Part shown: one piece after another, positions 56,042 to 64,000 of the stretch
How positions within the stretch are numbered: position 1 is the stretch's first letter
How the letters are laid out: each line of letters begins with the position of its first letter
Assembly (NCBI RefSeq): GCF_003172915.1
Contig: NZ_QGKU01000038.1
Location: 62,001-126,000, forward strand
DNA from: Meridianimarinicoccus roseus
GTDB lineage: Bacteria > Pseudomonadota > Alphaproteobacteria > Rhodobacterales > Rhodobacteraceae
Direction of reading: 5' to 3'
DNA length: 64,000 bases
Notes under the pieces: generated by a model
Told to the model about the DNA's origin: nothing
Databases searched by the model: none
The model's input: the letters and a program-made list of their open reading frames with translations, nothing else
Translations under genes and position numbers: made by a program

Positions 56042-57091
56042 GGCTTTGTTGCGCAAAGAGTGTGAAGGCCGGACTACCCCCTTCCCCAGACACACTTATC
56101 CCACAGCTTCCGTGACGGGTATGCCGAGCGCGGTGTAGCCGTTCAGGACGGCGATGCGGACCTGGAGTTCCGCGACCTGGCGGTCGAAGTCCCGTGCCAT
56201 GAGCCGCTGGCCCAGTAACTTCACACAATGCATCTTTGTCTCGACGCGGCTTCGGCGGTGGTATCCGCTCCATCTTCGCCAGAGCGCGCGGCCCAGGTAT
56301 TTCGCCGCGCGCAGGGCCTCGTTTCGCGCCACGGCTCCGGCGGTGATCGTCTTCCAGGGCTTCGCGTTCTTGCGGGGCGGGATAACGGCATGGGCGCCGC
56401 GGTCGGCAATGGCATCGTGGCATTTACGTGTATCATAGGCGCCATCCGCCGTGACGCTGCCAATTTCCTGGTCCTGCGGGATTTGGTCGAGAAGGTCGGG
56501 TAGGATCGGCGCGTCACCGATGTGGCTCCCTGTGATCTCGACAGCCCGAACCTCCAGCGTTTCTTCGTCGATCCCGAGGTGGATCTTGCGCCAGACCCGC
56601 CGTTTCGGGCCGCCATGCTTGCGGGCGTGCCACTCGCCTTCACCTTCGACCTTGATCCCGGTGCTGTCGATCAGCAGGTGCAACGGCCCCTTGGAGCCGC
56701 GGTAGGGGATGTTCACGGCCGAGGTCTTCTGGCGGCGAGATAGTGTGCTGAAGTCGGGGACCGCCCACTTCAGGCCGACCAGCCGTAGCAAGCTCTCGAC
56801 GAACCCGGTCGTCTGTCGGAGCGCCATGCCGAACACCACCTTCATCGTCAGGCACGTCTGGATGGCAGTATCGCTGTAAGTCTGCTGGCGGCCACGCTTG
56901 CCTGTCGGCGCGGCATCCCAGCTCATCTCGGGGTCGAACCAGATCGTCAGCGAGCCCCGGCGCTTGAGCGCTTCATTGTAGGCTGGCCAGTTCCTGGTCT
57001 TGTAGGTCGGGGGTATGGGTCTGCTCATACATCCCAGCTACCACGCTGGATTCACGAGATGAATCCCTCACGCGATTTGTGCAACAGAGCC
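56042..57091. mobile_element. IS5-family element, IS903 group
   Basis: 1050 bases. Inverted ends read GGCTTTGTTGCGCAAAGAG (56042 inward) and GGCTCTGTTGCACAAATCG (57091 inward on the minus strand), the IS903-type terminus. The flanking 9-mers (56033-56041 CCCCTACGG; 57092-57100 ACGAACACC) do not match, so no target duplication is present. Confidence 0.88.
56096..57028 (-). CDS. IS5-family transposase
   Basis: 310-residue DDE transposase, full length. First Asp in LLIDSTGIKVEGEGEWHARK (about 117), second in TADGAYDTRK (about 195), Glu in YHRRSRVETKMHCVKLLG (about 268). The N-terminal TIQTCLTMKVVFGM-like helix-turn-helix (here AIQTCLTMKVVFGMALRQTT) is present. It looks intact, so the element may be active. 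Confidence 0.92.
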   Translation of the reverse strand: MSRPIPPTYKTRNWPAYNEALKRRGSLTIWFDPEMSWDAAPTGKRGRQQTYSDTAIQTCLTMKVVFGMALRQTTGFVESLLRLVGLKWAVPDFSTLSRRQKTSAVNIPYRGSKGPLHLLIDSTGIKVEGEGEWHARKHGGPKRRVWRKIHLGIDEETLEVRAVEITGSHIGDAPILPDLLDQIPQDQEIGSVTADGAYDTRKCHDAIADRGAHAVIPPRKNAKPWKTITAGAVARNEALRAAKYLGRALWRRWSGYHRRSRVETKMHCVKLLGQRLMARDFDRQVAELQVRIAVLNGYTALGIPVTEAVG

Positions 57092-58191
57092 ACGAACACC
57101 GATCCGCTCTCGGTCAGCAATTCCCGCGCCAGCATCAGCCGGTCGCGCAGATAGGTGAGGTAGGAGTGGATGCCGAGTTCCCAGGTGTCCCGGAACGCCT
57201 TGATCATCTCGGGTTCCTGGGTGAGGTCGGCGTCCGAGCGGTCCTTCACGTCGCGCTTGTTCGTGAAGGGCTGGAAGTTCGACCCGTATTTGATGCCATA
57301 GGGCGGGTCGATGTAGATCATCTGAACCTTGCCGCCCATGCTCTCCTTCGTCAGAAGCGAGTTCATCACCAGCAGGCTGTCGCCCGCCACCAGCCGGTTC
57401 GACCAGCCCTTTTCGTGGTGGTAGAAATCCAGCGCCTGGCGCAGCGGCAGGTTCTCGAACGGCGCCGCGAACAGGTCTGGCTGCCGCCACTGCGTGGCCG
57501 CGTCCTTCCCCTTCAGCCTCTTCGCAGCGTTGGCGAGGATCGTCGCAGGGTCCACCCGCTCATGGACATGCAGCGAGACGGTATCGACCTCGACGCTCGT
57601 CCGCTCCGCCTTGCCCGTCCAGTTCAGATAGGGCGCCTGCAGCCGCTTCAGCTCCTGCAACGCATCCTTCATGCGTTCGGGATCGTCGCTGGCCATTGCA
57701 TCGTCGATCAGCTTTTCGATTCCCGCCCGCGCGCTGTCGAAGTTCAGCACAGGGTCGAGATGCGGGTCATAGGCCCAGACCGTCTTCTCGCCATCCGGAT
57801 CGGTGCCGGCATGGACCATCCCGACCTCGGGGTTGTTCACCCGGGTTTCGTCGTGGCGGTAGCTGAGCACTTGGGTGGGGCCGTTCGGCTTTCGCGCAGC
57901 CTTTTTGCCGCGAGAGGCGGCACGCTGCCGCGGCGCGGGCTCGTCGGTCGGCGTCAGCTCGAACCCGTCCTCATCCTCGTCAGCATCGACCACCCGCATG
58001 ATCGACCCGCCCCGCCCACGGCCACGGGCCAGAAGCCCGTCATCGACCAGCGCATCGCGCGCGGCGGCGTAGTCGTCATCAGTCAGGCCCGGCACGCGCT
58101 CACGCAGCAGCGCCATCATCGCGCCGTTGCCGATGGAGGAGCCATCTTCGGGGGTGAGGGAAAGGATCAGGTCGGTCAGACTGTCGGACAT
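57052..58191 (-). pseudogene. DNA methyltransferase gene cut by the IS
   Basis: The remaining 5' part (366 residues) is an N4/N6 DNA methyltransferase: an N-terminal helical region, a Lys/Arg linker (RGKKAARKPNG), NRLVAGDSLLVMNSL, and the catalytic motif IDPPYGIKYGSNFQPF (about residue 290). It ends LLTESGSVFV at the IS boundary (57091) and then reads ten residues of IS sequence to a stop at 57052. The target-recognition part and the SAM-binding FxGxG motif expected downstream in this class are missing, and are not found beyond the IS. A Mod subunit of a type III-like system is likely. Confidence 0.82.
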
Positions 58192-58310
58192 GCGGGACGG
58201 GCACTCACGAAAAGGGCTTGTTTTCCAGAAGACTATCGCGCGAGTCTCTGTTTTGCACGCCCGATTCCGCCGATCCGGCGTGGCAATCCTCTACGTCAGA
58301 TCGAGAAACC

Positions 58311-59282
58311 ATGCTGTACGACCGCATCATCAAGCAGGGCACCATCAACGAGAGGGGCGGAAAGCCCGATCCGCAGTTCGCACTGCCGTCGACGGTCAAC
58401 TGGATGCGCGCACTGCGATTCCTTGCGGAGGACGAAGGGATCGATTTCGGGACCGCGACTGCCTTCTACGGGAAGGAAGGAAAGCGGCAGATGGATGTCT
58501 GGGTCGAGAACACCGTGCTCGAGCAGCTCTTCCTCGGGCTCCACCATCTTTCCGCCCTCGACCAGTTCCGAAGCGGAACGACGGCCGCGGACTACGCGCG
58601 GGTTGGCGTGCTGGCCTGGTACTACGGTATCGCCAATGCCGCGAGCGCGATGACCGCCGCAAAATCCGGGGCTTTCAAGGAGGATCATGCTGGAACGGCT
58701 CAGTTGTGGGACGAGCAGATCGCAAGTCGCGGCCTTGCAATGGCGCCGTTCAGCTGGAGAGTGAGCAGTCTCGTGGAGAAGACCTACAAGGCGGAGGTCG
58801 ATGCACTGCGCAATGGCAGTACCGGGAAGCTCCAGACGCGCCCGGTGACGAAGGACGACGCGCTGGGCGCCGCTGCCGGCTATCTGTCGGGATCTGCGAA
58901 GTGGTACGCGTGGAAGACGGAGGAGGACCTGAAAGACAATCGCGCCTTCAAGGAGTTGGGCGTCAGCAACTTCCGCTCGAAAGACGCGAGGGCACTGCGG
59001 GACGAGTGGTTCAAGCGTAGGTCCATGGGTTTTGTTCACCAAGCAGCCCGCTACCGCGGCAAGGCGAACTATCGCGAGGCGCTTTTCCTCGCTTACGGCT
59101 CCGGCACCGAGACGATCCTTTCCGGGTACGTGGAAGACATGCACGCTGTGCTCAAGGCGTTTCTCACAATGGCAGGCGCCTTCGCGCGTCGAAAGCTGGG
59201 CAAGGACTTGTGGTCTGAGTTCGTCGCAGATGTCGACGCCAAGAAGGCCTTCACGACCCGAGCCGGCGAAATCTGGACGTGA
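58311..59282 (+). CDS. Hypothetical protein, possibly HEPN-like
   Basis: 323 residues, mostly helical, not firmly recognised. ARVGVLAWYYGIANAASAM (about 102-120) and YRGKANYREALFLAYG look like HEPN helices, and RSMGFVH (about 237-243) fits the RX4-6H nuclease motif. It is divergent from the truncated methyltransferase, and could be a defence gene on that ground; this is weak. The ATG at 58311 starts a plausible N terminus; a TTG at 58218 would add 31 residues. Confidence 0.5.
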   Translation: MLYDRIIKQGTINERGGKPDPQFALPSTVNWMRALRFLAEDEGIDFGTATAFYGKEGKRQMDVWVENTVLEQLFLGLHHLSALDQFRSGTTAADYARVGVLAWYYGIANAASAMTAAKSGAFKEDHAGTAQLWDEQIASRGLAMAPFSWRVSSLVEKTYKAEVDALRNGSTGKLQTRPVTKDDALGAAAGYLSGSAKWYAWKTEEDLKDNRAFKELGVSNFRSKDARALRDEWFKRRSMGFVHQAARYRGKANYREALFLAYGSGTETILSGYVEDMHAVLKAFLTMAGAFARRKLGKDLWSEFVADVDAKKAFTTRAGEIWT

Positions 59283-59306
59283 ACGCTGCAGTGATGGTGT
59301 CTGACA

Positions 59307-59711
59307 TCACCGCTCGCTCGTTCCGCGTTGCAGCAATTGCATCTGCTGTTCCTTCCAGTCGAGTGGGAAGGGATCCATCAGGTTCGCGAGCGTAACACTC
59401 TCAGGCTGGCGGCCGTCCATGATGGCATCCACGATTTCCGGGGCCAGCAGCGACAGGCGCATCAGCCGCGCCATGTAGGTGAAGGCGATGCCCTCTTGCT
59501 CAGCCAGTTCGGAAATCGACGCGAACTCGCCGGACTCCAGCATCCTCTTCCATCGGAATGCACGGGCCAGCGCCTTGACCAACGTGTTGTCCGCGCGCCG
59601 CGGCTGGGTAGCGCCTTCAGGCATCTGCATCTCCTTCCGCCCGCCGCGCTTCGCGATGCGGAATGGCACATGCACCGTCACCGTGTCGGGGATCGGAGCC
59701 CCGCGGGTCAT
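59307..59711 (-). CDS. Small protein of the recombinase module
   Basis: 134 residues. The centre has a ParB/KorB-like helix-turn-helix look (SGEFASISELAEQEGIAFTY, about 60-79, then MARLMRLSLLAPEIVDAIM), the C terminus DPFPLDWKEQQMQLL. It overlaps the recombinase stop by 4 bases. The same gene order, recombinase then this protein, recurs in alphaproteobacterial mobile regions. Probably DNA-binding; exact role unknown. Confidence 0.7.
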   Translation of the reverse strand: MTRGAPIPDTVTVHVPFRIAKRGGRKEMQMPEGATQPRRADNTLVKALARAFRWKRMLESGEFASISELAEQEGIAFTYMARLMRLSLLAPEIVDAIMDGRQPESVTLANLMDPFPLDWKEQQMQLLQRGTSER

Positions 59712-61014
59712 GCGGCAGCCTCGATTCCACCGGCCAGCATCTCGCGCGCGAGACTGCCGAGGCCGTCGACGCGCAAGCGCACGTTCAGCCCCTCCGTGCC
59801 GATGTCCACGCGCTCGACCAGCAGCGCCACGATGCGCGCCTGCTCGGCGGGGAAGAGTTCGTCCCACAGCGGATCGAGCTGCTGCAAGGCCCCGCCAGCG
59901 TCTGCCTCGGTGATGTCGTCGGCGTATGCGCGCGCCATCTTCCAAGTTCCTGCAACGATTTCCGGTTGGCGGAACACGACGCGTAGCTGGTCGATAACCG
60001 CGGCCTCGATCTCGCCCGCGGGCACGCGGCCGACCGGGCAGGATCCGGCGCCGTACTTCAGCACCGTCTGGCTGACATAGTAGCGGTAGAGCCTGTCGCC
60101 CTTGCGGGTGTGCGTCGGCGAGAACGCCGCGCCATCTGGGCCGAACAGCAGCCCCTTCAGCAGCGCAGGCGTCTCGGCGCGGGTGCGCGCGGCACGCTTG
60201 CGCGGGCTTTCCTGAAGGATGGCGCGGACCCGGTCCCACGTCTCGCGGTCGATGATGGCATCGTGCTCGCCGGGATAGCTCTTGCCCTTGTGGACCGCCT
60301 CACCGATGTAGGCGCGGTTGTTCAGCATCCGATAGAGGTACTTCTTTTCGATCCGGTTGCCGCGCGGCGTGCGGATGCCGCGTTTCGCGACCTCGCGAGC
60401 CAGTTCCGTGCCCGATCCAATCTCGAGGAACCGGGCGAAGATCCAGCGGACGTGTTCGGCGTGCTCGTCCTCGATGACGAGCTTCCGTTTCTCGACGCGA
60501 TATCCGTAGGGCGGCACACCGCCCATCCACATGCCCTTCTTCCGGCTGGCGGCGACCTTGTCGCGGATACGCTCGGCGGTCACCTCGCGCTCGAACTGCG
60601 CGAACGAGAGCAGGATGTTCAGCGTCAGCCGGCCCATGGACGTGGTGGTGTTGAACGACTGCGTGACCGAGACGAAGGTCACGCCGTTCCGATCGAACAC
60701 CTCGACCAGCTTGGCGAAGTCCGCGAGCGAGCGGCTGAGGCGGTCGATCTTGTAGACCACCACCACGTCGACCAGTCCATCCTCGATGTCCTCCAGCAGC
60801 CGCTGCAGGCCGGGCCGCTCCAGCGTGCCGCCCGAGATGCCGCCGTCGTCATACTGATCGCGGACGAGCACCCAGCCTTCCGACCGCTGGCTGGCGATGT
60901 ATGCCTCACAGGCCTCTCGCTGGGCGTGGAGCGAGTTGAACTCCTGCTCGAGCCCTTCCTCGGAGGACTTTCGGGTGTAGATGGCGCAGCGCCGCTTACG
61001 CACGATGGGCTTCG

Positions 61015-61018
<4 letters not shown>
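59708..61018 (-). CDS. Large serine recombinase
   Basis: 436 residues. The resolvase domain has AIYTRKSSEEGLEQEFNSLH (nucleophilic Ser near residue 16), DDGGISGGTLERPGLQRLL and VYKIDRLSRSLADF; the recombinase domain follows (GGVPPYGYRVEKRKLVI). The zinc-ribbon region (LLKGLLFGPDGAAFSPTH) lacks the usual first cysteine pair, which is common in this subgroup. Catalyses site-specific integration/excision. Overlaps DUF2924 at its start and the 134-residue gene at its end. Confidence 0.9.
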
Positions 61019-61463
<445 letters not shown>

Positions 61464-61467
<4 letters not shown>

Positions 61468-61685
61468 GCGGTTCTCCGGTGAGTTGGAGTTGCATGACGG
61501 CATCGGTCGGCCGGAGAGTGTAGGCGCATTTCTCCAGTCTCGTCAGAAGGTTCGCCCCGTTCTCGCAGCCGCAACCGGACCAACCCAAGCGCCAGCAGGC
61601 CGCACAGCTCGGCGCGGCGTTCGGCGGGGGTCATCGCCGAGGGGGCGAGCGGATTGGGGCGACGGATGGGACCGGGATCGAACAT
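61464..61685 (-). CDS. Small protein upstream of DUF2924
   Basis: 73 residues: PNPLAPSAMTPAERRAELCG then LLALGLVRLRLRE and a C-terminal tail ending PTHRRTA. Its ATGA overlap with DUF2924 supports reality. Recurrent first gene of this module. Start could be either of the ATG pair at 61688/61685. Function unknown. Confidence 0.65.
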
Positions 61686-61854
61686 CATGCTCCATCGGTG
61701 CCGCATTGCGCCGCCGCCCGCGACCTCGGAACGGGTCACCCCGCGCTCGCCTCGCGAGGGTGAACCCCTCCACCCTCGCGCCATCGGAATGGGTTGAGCG
61801 GTTTGGGCGTTCCCATTATGTTCATGTCATCCCGCATGAATCACGAGGCCGCCG

Positions 61855-62565
61855 ATGTCGCTGCAATCGCTCGACCGTACCCAATGGAGTTACGCAGAGG
61901 CGCTGGCCCATGTGGAAACCGTGACCGTCGCGCGGCGCGCAGCCGAGGCGGCCAAGGCGCCGCCGAAGCCCGTGCCCGCACACAACCACTGGAACCCGCC
62001 GCAGGATCCGAAGATCGCCTGGAAGGCGGAGGCCGAGAACGAGTTGCTGGTCGCCTTGCGGGACGGCGATCTCATCGCGCAGGGCCGCTACACCGAGGAT
62101 CGGCCGAACGGCTGGGGCTACGGCGCGAGCAGCGGGTTCGGCCTGCATTCGGGCTACCACACCAGCATCCGACCCGAGCAGTGGCGGGAGGGTCAGTGCC
62201 ATCTGGGGCGCCTGGCCGCGCGGGACTGGGAGTTCATCGACATCCGCATGCCGCGCTTTCTCGTGAAGGCGATCTGGCCGGACTACGTTCCCGAGGTCGT
62301 CAGCCCTGCAGAGGGTGCGGGCGCGGCACCGTACACCACACCCTATCTCGAGCTGATGCAGGCGGCGATCGCGAAGTTCGGGATCACGGCCGAGACGCAG
62401 GGCAAGAAGGACTGCCTCGTCGACTGGTTCCTCGAGCAGCAGATCGAGGGCGAGCCCGTGTCGAACAAGCTCGCCGATGCCATGGCCACGCTGATCCGGC
62501 TGCCGTCGGCGCAGCGCGGCGGGGCCAAGCGGGTAATGGGCCCGGATCTGCGGCAGACCGGCTGA
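61855..62565 (+). CDS. Hypothetical protein
   Basis: 236 residues, not recognised. N-terminal helical part (YAEALAHVETVTVARRAAEA), a tryptophan-rich middle (NGWGYGASSGFGLHSGYHTS) and a C-terminal helical tail (LMQAAIAKFGITAETQGKK). No catalytic motif. It is divergent from the recombinase module and precedes parDE. Confidence 0.6.
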   Translation: MSLQSLDRTQWSYAEALAHVETVTVARRAAEAAKAPPKPVPAHNHWNPPQDPKIAWKAEAENELLVALRDGDLIAQGRYTEDRPNGWGYGASSGFGLHSGYHTSIRPEQWREGQCHLGRLAARDWEFIDIRMPRFLVKAIWPDYVPEVVSPAEGAGAAPYTTPYLELMQAAIAKFGITAETQGKKDCLVDWFLEQQIEGEPVSNKLADAMATLIRLPSAQRGGAKRVMGPDLRQTG

Positions 62566-62602
62566 CGCGCGCCGCCTCCGCTGGTCGACATCGCGCAGTG
62601 AC

Positions 62603-62617
62603 TGGCATATATTGCCA
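62603..62617. promoter_or_regulatory. Palindrome over the parD promoter
   Basis: TGGCA-TATAT-TGCCA, perfect 5-bp arms around a TATAT centre that could be the -10, 22 bases before the parD ATG. Fits an autoregulatory ParD operator. Confidence 0.55.
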
Positions 62618-62638
62618 ATGCGCTCGAGGGAGATGCTG

Positions 62639-62896
62639 ATGCCGACCCGCAATGTCGTCCTGACCGACAGCCAGACCGACCTGATCGACCGACTGATTGC
62701 CGATGGCCGCTACCAGAATGCGTCGGAGGCGCTGCGCGCCGGGCTTCGTCTGCTGGAGCGCGAGGAGGCGGAGATGACCGCCTTGCGTGACCGGCTCGCC
62801 GCGGGGCTGGAGGAGGCACGCTCGGGTGTGCTCGCCGAGGGCTCCGGTGAGGACGCGATCCGCAGGGCCTTTGCCGCCACGCGCACCGCGTCCTGA
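62639..62896 (+). CDS. parD: ParD-type antitoxin
   Basis: 85 residues, ribbon-helix-helix. NVVLTDSQTDLIDRLIADGR (about 4-23) and YQNASEALRAGLRLLEREEA (about 25-44) form the DNA-binding part; the C terminus should cap the toxin. ATG at 62639 follows GAGGGAGATGCTG. Shares its TGA with the parE ATG. Confidence 0.9.
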   Translation: MPTRNVVLTDSQTDLIDRLIADGRYQNASEALRAGLRLLEREEAEMTALRDRLAAGLEEARSGVLAEGSGEDAIRRAFAATRTAS

Positions 62897-63240
62897 TGCC
62901 GAAGCCGTGGCGGCTGACGCGGCAGGCGGAACGGTCGCTCGTCGAGATTGCCCGCTGGACGCTGGAGACCTTCGGGCCGCGCCAGGCCGAGGCATACGAG
63001 GCAGACCTCATCGCGCGCTGCGCCGCGATCGCGTCCGGTGAAGCACCCTCGCAGGACTGCCGCCGACTCATCGATCCTGACCTGCCGGAGGATCTGCGCG
63101 TCACGCGGGCGGGGCAGCATTTCATCGTGTTCGTCGAGATGCCGGAGCAGGTGATCGTCGTCGACGTGCTCCACAGCCGCTCTGACCTCTCGCGACGGCT
63201 GGCGGCATTGGGTCCGCCGAAGGATCCGGAACAGCCCTGA
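62896..63240 (+). CDS. parE: ParE-type toxin
   Basis: 114 residues of the RelE/ParE superfamily: RLTRQAERSLVEIARWTLET, FGPRQAEAYEADLIARC, LRVTRAGQHFIVFVEMPEQV and VVDVLHSRSDLSRRL. ParE proteins poison DNA gyrase. TGATG overlap with parD. It helps maintain the surrounding mobile DNA. Confidence 0.9.
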   Translation: MPKPWRLTRQAERSLVEIARWTLETFGPRQAEAYEADLIARCAAIASGEAPSQDCRRLIDPDLPEDLRVTRAGQHFIVFVEMPEQVIVVDVLHSRSDLSRRLAALGPPKDPEQP

Positions 63241-63639
63241 CAGTGGCCAACTCCAAGGGGTGAGCCCACGGCATCGGCTTCCCGATGAAGGGCGGAACCG
63301 TTCACCCTGTTCGCGCGGACGAGGGATCACCCCTCTGATCGGGCACCGCTGCCAGGGGCGCTCTGGACCGGTCATTTGGCCCTTGGGCTCCACCCATGAA
63401 CTGATGTGATTTCAATATCTTGCTTGAAGGGGTCACCCCTTTCCGGCGCGATGGCTTGCGGCCGGGCGGACCGGTTCCGACGTCGCGAGAGCGCTCTGAT
63501 GCGCGGCAGAACCGAGGGCAACGACGCCCTTCAACCGGTTCCGCAGCCCCGTGTCCGCCCGTCTCCGCAACTTCTTGCGCCATGCCGCATCGGCCAATCG
63601 GCCCACCGGTGTGCGTGCTCCCGTTCCGCGGGGGCGGCG
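63241..63639. repeat. Spacer with repeated AGGGGTGA motif
   Basis: 399 bases with no recognisable gene. AAGGGGTGA is at 63255-63263, its reverse TCACCCCTC at 63327-63335, and AAGGGGT-C-ACCCCTT forms a perfect palindrome at 63427-63441; a shorter TTCACCCT is at 63301-63308. They may be control or replication-type sites for the primase-like gene that follows. Confidence 0.4.
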
Positions 63640-64000
63640 ATGAGCGGGTGGGACTGGCGGGCCTTCGATGCCGAGCTGCGCGCGCGCGTGCCGGAGCTCG
63701 CGGTGGAGCTTCTGGGCAAGCCCACCTTCCGCGCGGGCCAGGAGTGGCGCTGGGGGCGCAAGGGCAGCCTGTCGGTCGTCGTCGGTGGCGCGCGGGCGGG
63801 GATGTGGTTCGATCACGAGGAAGGCCGGGGCGGCTGGTTTTCGGATCTCGTCGGCCGCGACCTCGGCATGGCGCGCGAGGATGCCACCGACTGGATTGCC
63901 GACCGGATCGGCATGGCGGCGCTGCCCCGGCCGGCTCGTCAGCGGTCGGCACCGGGAGCAACGCCCGCAAACGATCCGGGCGAGCCGCCCACGGCACCGG
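63640..64000 (+). CDS. Primase/helicase-like protein, 3' end cut by window
   Basis: The frame is open from the ATG at 63640 to the window end (120 residues). MSGWDWRAFDAELRARVPEL, AVELLGKPTFRAGQEWRWGR and GMWFDHEEGRGGWFSDLV resemble the N terminus of Toprim-type primase/helicases found on plasmids and integrative elements. The zinc and Toprim parts would lie beyond the window. Confidence 0.6.
   Translation, partial: MSGWDWRAFDAELRARVPELAVELLGKPTFRAGQEWRWGRKGSLSVVVGGARAGMWFDHEEGRGGWFSDLVGRDLGMAREDATDWIADRIGMAALPRPARQRSAPGATPANDPGEPPTAP

Overview
The window is a chromosomal segment from a GC-rich alphaproteobacterium, most likely a marine Rhodobacteraceae (Roseobacter group). The evidence is the gene content and protein style: class II (B12-dependent) ribonucleotide reductase, a TRAP transporter, a Usg-family protein, an IPAPAS/VPLPA-type CTERM protein, a type-A RNase P RNA, and dense operons joined by ATGA/TGATG overlaps. 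No complete tRNA, no rRNA and no CRISPR array was seen.

Bases 1-46,300 look like ordinary core chromosome. In order they hold: the end of efp; a xylose uptake and catabolism operon (xylF, xylH, xylG, xylB, xylA, minus strand) with a divergent ROK repressor; a three-gene operon (gpsA, HAD phosphatase, GgpS-type glycosyltransferase) that fits synthesis of the compatible solute glucosylglycerol; an amino-acid dehydrogenase, a LysR regulator, dtd and a sugar kinase; an Hsp20; a six-gene membrane/stress operon (27-residue membrane peptide, XpaC, TelA, DUF2927 lipoprotein, SPFH-GYF protein, zinc-ribbon protein); rluB, tadA, a metallo-hydrolase, an alkaline ceramidase-like protein, gatCA, a lipoprotein and an amidase; rnpB; a DUF533 protein and rpmG; a decayed acetyltransferase gene; Bax-inhibitor, quinone oxidoreductase, XRE, hisN, 8-oxoguanine deaminase and OsmC genes; the acetolactate synthase genes with a leader-peptide attenuator; gyrA; usg; dsbB and a DedA-like gene; and two TRAP subunits.

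Bases 46,300-50,400 carry nrdJ with its own regulatory region and terminator. Just beyond lies a tRNA T-arm-like sequence (50,435) and a stretch with no clear gene, which I read as a possible edge between core and accessory DNA.

Bases 50,996-64,000 are accessory. The most unusual content is a compact operon of three related TULIP-fold P47/OrfX-like proteins (55,888 to 51,607, minus strand). This family is best known from the accessory genes of botulinum neurotoxin clusters; no toxin gene is visible here. Next to it an IS5-family (IS903-group) element has cut off a DNA methyltransferase gene without leaving matching target duplications, which points to an IS-associated deletion. Beyond that are a hypothetical HEPN-like protein, a large serine recombinase module (with DUF2924 and two small partners), a hypothetical protein, a ParDE toxin-antitoxin pair, and the start of a primase/helicase-like gene that runs off the window. 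These look like parts of an integrated mobile element.
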